From positions 1 through 44,161 of the forward strand of contig CAKZVF010000022.1 of the NCBI GenBank assembly GCA_937921995.1: a DNA stretch of 44,161 nucleotides, written 5' to 3'. This DNA is from an uncultured Pirellulaceae bacterium (GTDB lineage: Bacteria > Planctomycetota > Planctomycetia > Pirellulales > Pirellulaceae). Positions 16,973 to 25,175 of this stretch are shown here, piece by piece. How positions within the stretch are numbered: the first letter of the stretch is position 1; every line of letters begins with the position of its first letter. The translations under genes and the position numbers were made by a program. Below the pieces are notes generated by a model. That model saw only the letters and a program-made list of their open reading frames with translations. It ran no database searches and had not been told where the DNA came from.

Positions 16973-17773
16973 ATGGACTCTTCAACGAATCCTGCGCTCG
17001 ATGACGTCGCCAGGCACAATCAGTCGGCTTGGGACCGGCAAGCAAAAGAGAACTGCCGTTGGTCAACGCCGGTGACCGCTGAAGAAATCGCCGACGCGCG
17101 AGCGGGGCGGCCAAGAATCATTTTGACGCCCGACACACCGGTTCCATTAGATTGGTTGGGGGAACTGACCGGACGCGCTGTGTTGTGCTTGTCATCCGCC
17201 GGCGGGCAACAGGCGCCCTTGTTGGCTGCCGCCGGAGCGCATGTTACCAGTTACGACTTATCGGCTCAGCAACTCGCGCTGGATCGTTTGGTGGCTGATC
17301 GCGAAGAGCTGGAACTGAAAACCATCCAGGGCGATATGCGCGACTTGGGAGCGCTCGAAGACCAAAGCTTTGATCTTATCGTGCACGTCTGCTCCAACGC
17401 GTTTGTCCCCGACGTGATCCCGGTTTGGAACGAGTGTCATCGCGTCCTGCGAAGCGGCGGGGAATTGTTGGCGGGGTTCCTCAACCCCGATATCTTTTTG
17501 TTCGATCACGAAGCACTGGACCGTGGCGATGCTCCGGTGGTCGTCAATCGCCTGCCATACTCGGACCTTGATTCGGTCTCAGACGAGCACTACCAAAACA
17601 AAATTCGCACCAACGATCTTTTGGAATTCAGCCATAGTTTGAACGACCAATTGGGCGGGCAAATCGCGGCCGGTTTCCACATCGTGGGGTTCTTTGAAGA
17701 TTCGTGGCAGGAGTTTAAAGAGCTGAATGAGTTTTTTCCATTGCTCTTTAATACTCGCGCCCGCAAATTTTAA
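16973..17773 (+). CDS. Class I SAM-dependent methyltransferase
   Basis: A 266-residue cytoplasmic protein with a Rossmann methyltransferase core. Motif I is written VLCLSSAGGQQAPLLAAAG (about residue 70), motif II ends in YDLS, the acidic residue of motif III lies in QGDMRD, and the post-motif region reads FDLIVHVCSNAFVPDV then ECHRVLRSGGELL. The substrate is not evident; small-molecule methylation is the usual guess for this group. Upstream in-frame starts at 16916 and 16967 are rejected. AGGAG at 16960-16964 is eight bases from the ATG at 16973 but too close to the one at 16967. The gene is divergent from the membrane protein at 16837 and converges on the sugar kinase, with a hairpin repeat between. 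Confidence 0.85.
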   Translation: MDSSTNPALDDVARHNQSAWDRQAKENCRWSTPVTAEEIADARAGRPRIILTPDTPVPLDWLGELTGRAVLCLSSAGGQQAPLLAAAGAHVTSYDLSAQQLALDRLVADREELELKTIQGDMRDLGALEDQSFDLIVHVCSNAFVPDVIPVWNECHRVLRSGGELLAGFLNPDIFLFDHEALDRGDAPVVVNRLPYSDLDSVSDEHYQNKIRTNDLLEFSHSLNDQLGGQIAAGFHIVGFFEDSWQEFKELNEFFPLLFNTRARKF

Positions 17774-17786
17774 CGCTGCAAAACAA

Positions 17787-17901
17787 CCCGTTTAACGACC
17801 AGCCGGCAGGCGACTGCGTTTGGCCGATGCAGAAAAAGTCGCCTTCCGGCTTGTCGTTAAACGGGTCACAACGGTCGCCTTCCGGCTTGTCGTTAAACGG
17901 G
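17787..17901. repeat. 28-bp repeat, three copies forming a hairpin
   Basis: Direct copies at 17838-17865 and 17874-17901 read GTCGCCTTCC followed by GGCTTGTCGTTAAACGGG. An inverted, slightly diverged copy lies at 17787-17814 (CCCGTTTAACGACCAGCC then GGCAGGCGAC). The inverted and first direct copies can fold into a stem of about 28 bases with a loop of about 23. The block fills the gap between convergent genes and could act as a bidirectional transcription barrier. I believe similar intergenic repeats are common in planctomycete genomes, but this is from memory. Confidence 0.8.
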
Positions 17902-17946
17902 GCTCTGATGAGCTTCCATGCCGAGCGACCGACAGTTGATGATGCG

Positions 17947-19038
17947 TTAGCGCTTAACGCGCGCACTACCACCGGCGATCACAGATTCAACTTCTTCCAA
18001 CGACGCCATCGTGGTATCGCCCGCGGTGGTCATCGCGAGGGCTCCGTGAGCCGCACCGTAGTTGACGGCTTTTTCGGCATCGCCGGTTGTTAGGAAACCG
18101 TAGATCAGTCCTGATGCGAAACTGTCGCCGCCGCCAACGCGATCAAAGATTTCGAGATTCTCACGGTGAATGGCTTGGTGAAGTTCTCCGTCCTGCCAAC
18201 ACAACGCGCCCCAGTCATTGATCGTCGCCGTCTTCACGGTACGCAATGTCGTGGCCATGGCTTGAAAGTTGGGGAAATCCTTAATCGCTTGAGCGATCAT
18301 TTTCTTGTATCCCTCAATCGGCAACTCTTTCATCTCTTCGCCAAGACCTTCAACGTGCAGTCCCAGGCAAGCCGTGAAGTCTTCTTCGTTGCCGATCATC
18401 ACGTCCACAAATGGAGCCAACGCGCGGTTGACCTTTTGGCAATTCTCTTTGCCGCCATAATCTTTCCACAGTGACGGGCGGTAGTTCAAGTCGTATGAAG
18501 TAATTGTGCCGTGCTTCTTCGCACATTTAAGTGCCTCTTCGATAACGCCCGGCGTCGTATCAGAAAGCGCCGCGTAGATGCCGCCGGTGTGGAACCAACG
18601 AACGCCCAGTTCGCCAAAGATGTGTTCCCAATCAATATCGCCGGCCTTCAATTGTGAGGCCGCCGTGTGCCCGCGATCCGATGTACCCAACGCCGCGCGA
18701 ATGCCGTGGCCGCGTTCGGTGAAGTTGAGACCGTTTCGTACTGATCGACCACAACCGTCGTAGTCAAACCATTTGCAGTGCGTCATGTCGATGCCGCCGG
18801 TGAGAATCAGATTCTCCAGCAACAGTCCCACTTCGTTCTTCGCAAACGCCGACACCAAACCGCCACGCATCCCAAAACAGCGTCGCAACCCACGAGCCAC
18901 GTTGTACTCGCCGCCACCCTCCCAAACATCAAACGACCGCGCCGTGCGGACTCGGCCCTCGCGCGGGTCCAAGCGAACCATGACTTCGCCGAGTGAGAGG
19001 ATATCGAATTGGCAGTCTTCAGCGGGTTTAATTTGCAT
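17947..19038 (-). CDS. PfkB-family sugar kinase (2-keto-3-deoxygluconate kinase-like)
   Basis: A 363-residue cytoplasmic carbohydrate kinase of the ribokinase/PfkB family. The N-terminal signature is ILSLGEVMVRLDPREGRV and EGGGEYNVARGL. The C-terminal PfkB motif is FDRVGGGDSFASGLIYG, with the catalytic base Asp in GGGDSF. The central YDLNYRPSLW (about residue 190) is typical of KDG kinases, making 2-dehydro-3-deoxygluconate phosphorylation the best guess. A GTG at 19050 opens the frame, but I chose the ATG at 19038; neither has a strong ribosome site. It is not in an operon with other Entner-Doudoroff genes here. Specificity remains uncertain; other 2-keto sugar acids are possible. Confidence 0.85.
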   Translation of the reverse strand: MQIKPAEDCQFDILSLGEVMVRLDPREGRVRTARSFDVWEGGGEYNVARGLRRCFGMRGGLVSAFAKNEVGLLLENLILTGGIDMTHCKWFDYDGCGRSVRNGLNFTERGHGIRAALGTSDRGHTAASQLKAGDIDWEHIFGELGVRWFHTGGIYAALSDTTPGVIEEALKCAKKHGTITSYDLNYRPSLWKDYGGKENCQKVNRALAPFVDVMIGNEEDFTACLGLHVEGLGEEMKELPIEGYKKMIAQAIKDFPNFQAMATTLRTVKTATINDWGALCWQDGELHQAIHRENLEIFDRVGGGDSFASGLIYGFLTTGDAEKAVNYGAAHGALAMTTAGDTTMASLEEVESVIAGGSARVKR

Positions 19039-19365
19039 CGTCTTTGTCACTAATAATTATGATCAGGAATTTGAACCGCTAAGTCTAATTCATTGGTGAT
19101 TCGCCGCAATCATCAGCCTGTCTTTTGCCGTCAAGAAAACCAAGAATCTTAGACCGATCTCTGAAACTGATTTCAATCTGTTTTGAATCGGGCGAGTTTG
19201 CGAGCCCCCTCAACAACTGCATCGCTACGGCCTAATTTTCCGGTAGTGGATGAGGCCACGAATCCTGCAGCTGCATTGAACGACGGAATAAAGGGGATTG
19301 GAGAGGCTGGACTCGTGGCCGCATCCACTACCTCTAAATCGGAACAGAACACAAGCCGTAGTTAG
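19039..19365. other. Gene-free gap between kinase and argF, containing an inverted-repeat element
   Basis: This 327-base gap holds the element at 19243-19331 and otherwise no ORF or RNA that I can support. The kinase promoter should lie in its left part, but no clear boxes were identified. Confidence 0.5.
19243..19331. repeat. MITE-like inverted-repeat element, copy A
   Basis: The left arm at 19243-19265 begins GTAGTGGATGAGGCCACGA, and the right arm at 19309-19331 is its reverse complement with two mismatches in 23. The 43-base centre (GCATTGAACGACGGAATAAA) is shared in part with the copy at 22751-22851. There is no internal coding capacity. Confidence 0.75.
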
Positions 19366-20286
19366 TTACCCGTTGGCCTCTTGGAGCAACCAAACAACCA
19401 AACCCTTTTGAGCGTGCAAACGGTTTTCGGCTTCTTCAATGATGAGGCTGCTGCCGCTTTCGATGACTTCGGTGGTCACTTCTTCACCTCGTCGCGCGGG
19501 CAAGCAATGCAAAAATTTCGCCTCGTCACGCGCTTGCTTCATCAGAGCTTCGTTGACTTGGTAATCGGCCAGATCCGCCAACCGTTGTTTTGATTCAGCC
19601 TCCTGCCCCATGCTGGTCCAAACATCGGTGTAGACGAATTCAGCGTCCTCGGCGGCCGCGGCGGGATCGTCAAACTGTTTCACCAATTCCTTACCGGCGG
19701 AATCGTTGAGATCTTTCACGAAGGCCGCGTCAAACTGATATTTCTCCGGCGCTCCCAAAGAGAACTCAACGCCCAACCGGCTGCAGATGATGGCCAAGCT
19801 GTAAGCCACATTGTTCCCGTCGCCTAAAAAAGCAACCTTCGAATCAGCCAGCCCTGCGGTATTCTCTTGGATCGTCAGCATATCCGCGAACGCTTGGCAC
19901 GGATGCGAAACATCTGTCAGCCCATTGATGATCGGACAGCGACTGTACTCGCAAGCCTCCGCAACCGCGGCGTGGCTCTTGGCGCGGATGACCAGCAAAT
20001 CAAGGTAACTGGTCAGGATGGGTATGAAGTCCTGCACCGGTTCGCGTTTCCCCCAGCCAACATCTTCGCCAAGGAACAGGCTGTTGCCACCTAACTGCGT
20101 CGTAAGCGTTTCAAAACTGACGCGCGTTCGCAGCGAAGGTTTTTCAAACAGCAAACCCACATTGTGATTGGCGAGCATGGTCGGACGTTTGCCGTCTTTG
20201 ACGCCCTGTTTAAGTTCGCGCGAAAGCTCCAGGACTCGCTGGATTTCGGCGGTTGATAGATCAAATAGTGATAAAACGTGTCGCAT
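19366..20286 (-). CDS. argF: Ornithine carbamoyltransferase
   Basis: A 306-residue enzyme converting ornithine and carbamoyl phosphate to citrulline in arginine biosynthesis. The carbamoyl phosphate loop is SLRTR (residues 51-55, with Leu in the usual Thr position of STRTR). HPCQ is at 128-131, the ornithine-binding loop reads DVWTSMGQE, and the active-site cysteine is in HCLPARRGEE near residue 260. The length is normal. DVWTSMG supports ornithine rather than N-acetylornithine as substrate, with the usual caution. The ATG at 20286 has AAGGG upstream. It lies 83 bases after argB in the same direction, consistent with an arg operon. Confidence 0.95.
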   Translation of the reverse strand: MRHVLSLFDLSTAEIQRVLELSRELKQGVKDGKRPTMLANHNVGLLFEKPSLRTRVSFETLTTQLGGNSLFLGEDVGWGKREPVQDFIPILTSYLDLLVIRAKSHAAVAEACEYSRCPIINGLTDVSHPCQAFADMLTIQENTAGLADSKVAFLGDGNNVAYSLAIICSRLGVEFSLGAPEKYQFDAAFVKDLNDSAGKELVKQFDDPAAAAEDAEFVYTDVWTSMGQEAESKQRLADLADYQVNEALMKQARDEAKFLHCLPARRGEEVTTEVIESGSSLIIEEAENRLHAQKGLVVWLLQEANG

Positions 20287-20369
20287 GGCACGCCCTTTAT
20301 TATATAGGAGTAAATTGCGATGGATGTCTTTTGGCCTGCGCAGGTTCGCGCCATGTAGTATTTGCGATA

Positions 20370-21248
20370 TTAGCCGCTGCTGATGACGGTGCCGACACCG
20401 CTGCTGGTGTAAATTTCTAAGAGCAGCCCGTGCCGAATTCGTCCGTCGATGATGTGGACCTTGCTGACCCCGCGGTCAATCGTTTCCAAACACGCTTCGA
20501 CCTTAGGGATCATTCCCCCGGCGATCGTGCCGTCTTTAATGAGGGCTTCGGCCTCGGAACGGGTCAGCGACGAGATTAACGAACCGGGATCGTCGGGATC
20601 TCGCAACACTCCGGGCACGTCGCTCAACACGATCAGTTTGTCGGCGCTCAATTCCTGCGCCACCTTGGTCGCGGCCGTGTCGGCGTTGACATTCAGTTTG
20701 ACATCATCCTCTGTCATTGCCAAAGAAGGAATGAATGGAGTTTGCCCGGCGTAGATCAAGTTGTCGATCACCATCCGGTCGACTTTGGTGACCTCTCCCA
20801 CCAACCCCAGATCAACGGGATTGCCATCGTCGTCCTTCAGCTTCAGCGGTTGACCGGTCAGCACTGGCGTTGATTCAAAATTCAGCGTCATCGCCCGGCC
20901 GCCGATCTTCTCAAATTCTTCGGCCAGAAAGTTATTGGTTTCAACGCCCAACACGCGTTCTACGATATCCATCGTGGCGGGATCGGTGTATCGTCGGCCT
21001 TGAACAAATTTGGGTTCGATGCCGGCTTCTTCCATCGCCGTGCTGATACGCTTGCCTCCGCCATGAACGACGACCGGCCGCATGCCGACGGTCTCCATGA
21101 AGTGGATGTCCAGCAAGATGAACCGGAGAGCGTTGAGGTCGCTGAGGATGCTGCCGCCGAGTTTCACGACGGTAGTTTTATCGCGGAAACGTCGGATCCA
21201 ACCCAGCGCCTCGATCAACGTATCGGCTTTTTCAATGGCAGTTTTCAC
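20370..21248 (-). CDS. argB: Acetylglutamate kinase
   Basis: A 292-residue amino acid kinase that phosphorylates N-acetylglutamate, the second step of arginine synthesis. VVKLGGSIL (about residues 27-35) and [10 protein letters not shown] (about 59-68) are the phosphate-binding loops. The acetylglutamate-binding region includes [15 protein letters not shown], and the C-terminal part has [18 protein letters not shown] and [17 protein letters not shown]. The gene starts with GTG; no strong ribosome site is seen. Followed by argF on the same strand, so the two steps are probably co-regulated. No ArgR box was identified. Confidence 0.95.
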   Translation of the reverse strand: MKTAIEKADTLIEALGWIRRFRDKTTVVKLGGSILSDLNALRFILLDIHFMETVGMRPVVVHGGGKRISTAMEEAGIEPKFVQGRRYTDPATMDIVERVLGVETNNFLAEEFEKIGGRAMTLNFESTPVLTGQPLKLKDDDGNPVDLGLVGEVTKVDRMVIDNLIYAGQTPFIPSLAMTEDDVKLNVNADTAATKVAQELSADKLIVLSDVPGVLRDPDDPGSLISSLTRSEAEALIKDGTIAGGMIPKVEACLETIDRGVSKVHIIDGRIRHGLLLEIYTSSGVGTVISSG

Positions 21249-21500
21249 GTGGGCTCAATACGGGCTTGCGGGCAGAGGCGGACAGAAATAGAAGGGCACC
21301 ATCGTAGGGTCTGGTGGTTTGGTGTCAACGCTGATCGGACGTTGTTGCATGAATCGCTAAGCTCGATCCACCTTTTCGCGACGCCCGAGCGACTGAAGGA
21401 ATCCGCTTGAAGACCATCAGAGCCCCTGCTCGCCGATACAACGGTCAAATTTCGCAGCACAGGGCTAGGGTCTGAGCACCTTCCTGTTAATATTTGGCAC

Positions 21501-22604
21501 ATGGAACCAACAACAAAATTGCTCGAACCGACTCCCTTTATCTATGTTTGCTGCCAACAGGGCGTCGAATCGGTCGTCAAAGCCGAAATCGCGCGGCAGC
21601 ATCCAGGGCTGTCGTTTGCCTTCTCGCGGCCGGGGTTTGTGACATTCAAATTGGGCCCAGACGCGCAACTGCCACTAAAATTTTCACTGGCGTCCACCTT
21701 TGCTCGCACCAGCGGATGGTCGGTCGGACGCGCCGATGGTGATGATGGAGCAGAACTGGTGAAGCAAATCATCGCCAGCCCGGCGGCGGCCGCGTGCAAT
21801 CACATCCACGTTTGGCAGCGCGACCGCGCGGCGCCCGGTCAGCGCAATTTCGAACCCGGCGAAACGGCGCTGGCCAAAGCCGTCGGGCAACAGATCGCCG
21901 CGGCGGACATATTTAAAGGGCGCGATGTGCAGCTCAACCGCGCCGCCCGCACCGATGACTTGGTGTTGGACGTTGCCATCGTCGAACCCAACCAATGGTG
22001 GTTTGGATTTCATTACGTTTCGACCGTGGCAGGTCGTTGGCCCGGTGGCGTTCCTTTTTTCGATACCGAAGTCGAAGTGGCCAGTCGCGCCTATTTCAAA
22101 TTGCGCGAGGCGCTACTGTGGGCGGGCATCGCCATTCAAAAAGGCGACATCTGTGCCGAGATCGGTTCTGCGCCAGGCGGAGCATGCCAATTTTTGTTGG
22201 AATCTGGTGCCACGGTGATCGGCGTCGATCCGGCCGAGATGGAACCAGAGATTCTCAAGCACGAAGACTTCACTCACATCCGCCGGCGCGGCAACGAAGT
22301 GAAGAAGAAGGATCTGAAAGATGTGAAGTGGTTGTTCGCCGACCTCAACGCGACACCGACCTATACCTTGGACGCGATCACCGAAATCGTGACCAGCCAG
22401 CACGTCGATGTCACGGGGATGATTCTGACGCTGAAGATGACGGATATGAAAATGGCTGAAGAGGTTACCGCGATTCGCGACCGAGTCAAAAAACTTGGGT
22501 TCAACGTCGTCAAGACGCGTCAGCTGTCGTTTAATCGCGGCGAATTCTGTCTGGCGGCCGTGAAAGATAAATTCGCGCTACGTGCGGCAAGGAAGAGAAC
22601 GTAA
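21501..22604 (+). CDS. RlmM/FtsJ-like RNA 2'-O-methyltransferase
   Basis: A 367-residue protein with an N-terminal THUMP-like substrate-binding half and a C-terminal FtsJ methyltransferase domain. SRAYFKLREAL (about residue 197) supplies the first catalytic Lys, EIGSAPGGACQFLL (about 220) is the SAM loop, FADLN gives the Asp, LTLKM the second Lys, and RGEFCLAA the Glu. Together these form the K-D-K-E tetrad of 2'-O-methyltransferases such as RlmE and RlmM. By overall layout it resembles RlmM, which modifies C2498 of 23S rRNA in E. coli; the target here is inference. No ribosome site precedes the ATG. It is divergent from argB. Confidence 0.85.
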   Translation: MEPTTKLLEPTPFIYVCCQQGVESVVKAEIARQHPGLSFAFSRPGFVTFKLGPDAQLPLKFSLASTFARTSGWSVGRADGDDGAELVKQIIASPAAAACNHIHVWQRDRAAPGQRNFEPGETALAKAVGQQIAAADIFKGRDVQLNRAARTDDLVLDVAIVEPNQWWFGFHYVSTVAGRWPGGVPFFDTEVEVASRAYFKLREALLWAGIAIQKGDICAEIGSAPGGACQFLLESGATVIGVDPAEMEPEILKHEDFTHIRRRGNEVKKKDLKDVKWLFADLNATPTYTLDAITEIVTSQHVDVTGMILTLKMTDMKMAEEVTAIRDRVKKLGFNVVKTRQLSFNRGEFCLAAVKDKFALRAARKRT

Positions 22605-22750
22605 AATAGGCCGGCAAATGGTGGGGCGCGGAAAATTCGATTTTTCGGAGTCGGTTTTGCTCGGAACCGAGTTTCAAGTACGATTAAGATTGTTAGCAAT
22701 GTCGGATTCACCGCAAACGTACCAGGCCAGCGGAACGGCTTAATTCCCCG

Positions 22751-22851
22751 GTAGTGGATGAGGTCACGAATCCTGAAGCGGCATTAAATCATCCATCAAT
22801 TGCTGGATTAAAGGGTAAAGGAGGGGCCGGACTCGTGGCCTCGTCCACTGC
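22751..22851. repeat. MITE-like inverted-repeat element, copy B
   Basis: The left arm at 22751-22773 (GTAGTGGATGAGGTCACGAA) and right arm at 22829-22851 (GGACTCGTGGCCTCGTCCAC) form an imperfect inverted repeat. The centre shares GCATTAAA and GGATTAAAGG with copy A. It sits 47 bases before the start of the flavoprotein gene. Confidence 0.75.
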
Positions 22852-22897
22852 CTCAACCCCTTAGAGTCATTTGGAATACAACACTTGGAGTCGTCCT

Positions 22898-25174
22898 TTG
22901 AAACCTTCACTGAGTTTTATTGTCTGTTTCGCTTTGACGTTGGTTTCTGCGTTTTCTGCAACCAGTGAAGCTGAAACCAAATCGACCAGTCTTCTGGTCG
23001 AAGCCGAAAGTTTCCAACAGCACGGTGGATGGAAACTGGACACGCAATTCATTGAAGAGATGGGATCGCCTTATCTATTAGCTCATGGTCTGGGCCGGCG
23101 TGTCGAAGACGCCACAACTTCGGTCACATTTCCCCAATCAGGAACGTATCACGTCTGGGTTCGAACCAAAGACTGGGTCGCCCGTTGGGATGCTGAGGGC
23201 AATCCAGGGAAATTCCAACTCGCCGTTGGAGAATCGACGTTGCCGAAGGAATTCGGGACCGAAGGAAAAGATTGGATGTGGCAGGCCGGCGGCACGGTTG
23301 ACATCAACGAAACGGCCGGTGTGAAACTTGCGCTCAAGGATGCGACGGGCTTTGACGGTCGCTGCGACGCGATTTATTTTTCGATGGAGAACACGCCTCC
23401 CCCGGGTGACGCCACGCTGCGCGATTGGCGGTTTAAGCAACTTGGGCTTTCCACAGAACCGACGGTGAAAGACGGCTACGATCTGGTTGTTGTCGGTGGC
23501 GGCTACACCGGCATGGGAGCCGCGATCAGCGCCGCGCGGATGGGTTGCCGCGTCGCCTTGATTCAAAACCGACCGGTCTTGGGCGGCAATGGATCCAGCG
23601 AAATTCGCGTTTGGGCGATGGGGAACATTCGGCGCGGCCCTTATCCACGCATTGGCGAAATCATCAACGAATTTGCTGACAGTGCAAAGAAGTCGCCGGG
23701 TACCTACGAAGAGTTCGGCGATGACCTCAAAGAAGCGGTGGTCTCGGCCGAACAGAACATCGACTTGTTCCTGAACCATCATGCCTTTGCCGCAACCGCA
23801 GAGAACAACGTGGTCACCAGCGTCACGGTATTCGACACACGCTCCAGCGAACGGAAAGAGTTTCGCGCCCCTCTGTTCTTAGATGCGACCGGCCACGGGA
23901 CCCTGGGATTTTTGGTCGGAGCTGACTGGGAGATGACGCCCGATGGTCGGATGGGGATGAGCAACATGTGGGCTTGGGATGAGCAAGCCGATGCTGTCGC
24001 GTTTGCCGATACCAGCGATTGGGCATTGGACCTGAACATGGAGGACTTTCCCTATCCGCGCGACCACCATGGCCAGTGGTTTTGGGAAAGCGGATTCGAC
24101 AAAGACCCTTTGTACGATGCCGAAGGAATCCGCGATTGGAACCTGCGAGCCGTTTTCGGTGCGTTCAATGCTATGAAAAATCGAGACGGAGCTGAAAAAC
24201 ACTCGAACGCGATTCTCACTTGGGTCGCCTACGTGGGCGGCACACGTGAATCACGACGTTTGGTTGGCGACGTTCAGTTGACCAAAGAAGACATTATCGA
24301 AAAACGAGCCTTCAAGGACGGCTGCGTTCCCACGACTTGGTCGATCGACTTGCACTATCCCAAAGAAGAGTATGCCAAAAAATTCCCCGACAACCCATTC
24401 ATCTCCAAAGCCGTTCACGATCGAAACGTCGATAGAAACATTGGCTACCCTGTTCCTTATCGCTGTTTCTATTCCAAGAACATTGACAATCTTTTTGTGG
24501 CGGGCCGCTGTGCGAGTGTCACGCACGAAGCGCTGGGAACGGTGCGCGTGATGAAGACATGCGGGATGATGGGCGAAGTGGTCGGCAAAGCGGCGGCGAT
24601 CTGCCGTCGGCACGAATGTTCTCCTCGCCAAGTCTACGAGCAGTACTGGGACGAAATGGATAAACTTTTGCAGCTTCCTGGCAAAGCTCGTCGCGCGACG
24701 GTGCAGGATGAGATCATCGTGCCAGAGAACGTGGCCGACGTACCGCCGGGGGCGCAAAGGTTGAAGTTGGCCGGGGTTGCCGTCGATGATTCGATGGCCA
24801 AAAGCAAGGGCGTTTGGAAAAATGGCCGCAATCTAAAGGGCTATCACGGTGTCGGATATCAATACGCCGCACCCAAATCCAATTCGCAGATGCGATTTTT
24901 GGTCTACTGCAGAGAGTCCGGAAGCCACGACGTTCGAATTAGTTGGCGTCCGCATGAGAACCGAGCCACCAATGCGCAGGTTGAATTGGTGGTCGATGGA
25001 AAGTCGCAGATTGTTACTGTTGATATGCAAAAATCGCCAGAACTTGAGTCGTCGTTTCATTCCATCGGCAAAGTGGATTTGGAAAAGCGCGGGCGGTGTG
25101 AGATCATCTTTGACGCAAGCGACGCTGATGGTGTCGTTTGTGTTGATGCCGTTCAACTGGTGAGAGTGAAATGA
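22898..25174 (+). CDS. Exported FAD-dependent oxidoreductase with flanking beta-sandwich domains
   Basis: A 758-residue protein. A signal peptide covers about residues 1-25 (FIVCFALTLVSAFSATSEA). A jelly-roll-like N-terminal domain follows (LLVEAESFQQHGGW; YHVWVRTKDW), typical of carbohydrate-binding modules. A FAD_oxidored (PF12831-like) domain then has its dinucleotide loop VVVGGGYTGMG near 197-207 and GGNGSSEIRVWAMG. A C-terminal golvesin-like sandwich ends VVCVDAVQLVRVK. The TTG at 22871 opens the frame, but I choose the TTG at 22898. It has GGAG seven bases upstream and places the signal peptide at the N-terminus. The stop is one base from the start of a membrane FMN/FeS protein, so the two are translationally coupled and probably partners. 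The substrate is unknown; an extracytoplasmic sugar or polysaccharide derivative is plausible from the sandwich domains. Confidence 0.85.
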   Translation: MKPSLSFIVCFALTLVSAFSATSEAETKSTSLLVEAESFQQHGGWKLDTQFIEEMGSPYLLAHGLGRRVEDATTSVTFPQSGTYHVWVRTKDWVARWDAEGNPGKFQLAVGESTLPKEFGTEGKDWMWQAGGTVDINETAGVKLALKDATGFDGRCDAIYFSMENTPPPGDATLRDWRFKQLGLSTEPTVKDGYDLVVVGGGYTGMGAAISAARMGCRVALIQNRPVLGGNGSSEIRVWAMGNIRRGPYPRIGEIINEFADSAKKSPGTYEEFGDDLKEAVVSAEQNIDLFLNHHAFAATAENNVVTSVTVFDTRSSERKEFRAPLFLDATGHGTLGFLVGADWEMTPDGRMGMSNMWAWDEQADAVAFADTSDWALDLNMEDFPYPRDHHGQWFWESGFDKDPLYDAEGIRDWNLRAVFGAFNAMKNRDGAEKHSNAILTWVAYVGGTRESRRLVGDVQLTKEDIIEKRAFKDGCVPTTWSIDLHYPKEEYAKKFPDNPFISKAVHDRNVDRNIGYPVPYRCFYSKNIDNLFVAGRCASVTHEALGTVRVMKTCGMMGEVVGKAAAICRRHECSPRQVYEQYWDEMDKLLQLPGKARRATVQDEIIVPENVADVPPGAQRLKLAGVAVDDSMAKSKGVWKNGRNLKGYHGVGYQYAAPKSNSQMRFLVYCRESGSHDVRISWRPHENRATNAQVELVVDGKSQIVTVDMQKSPELESSFHSIGKVDLEKRGRCEIIFDASDADGVVCVDAVQLVRVK

Positions 25175-25175
25175 A

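Noticed and set aside
17838-17901. Possible CRISPR array
   Set aside because: Only two direct copies with an eight-base gap plus an inverted copy, no spacers and no cas genes.
17748-17972. Minus-strand ORF with repeated PFNDKPEGD peptides
   Set aside because: It is a translation of the 28-bp intergenic repeat, not a gene.
23138-23782. Minus-strand ORF of 214 codons
   Set aside because: Antisense to the flavoprotein oxidoreductase.
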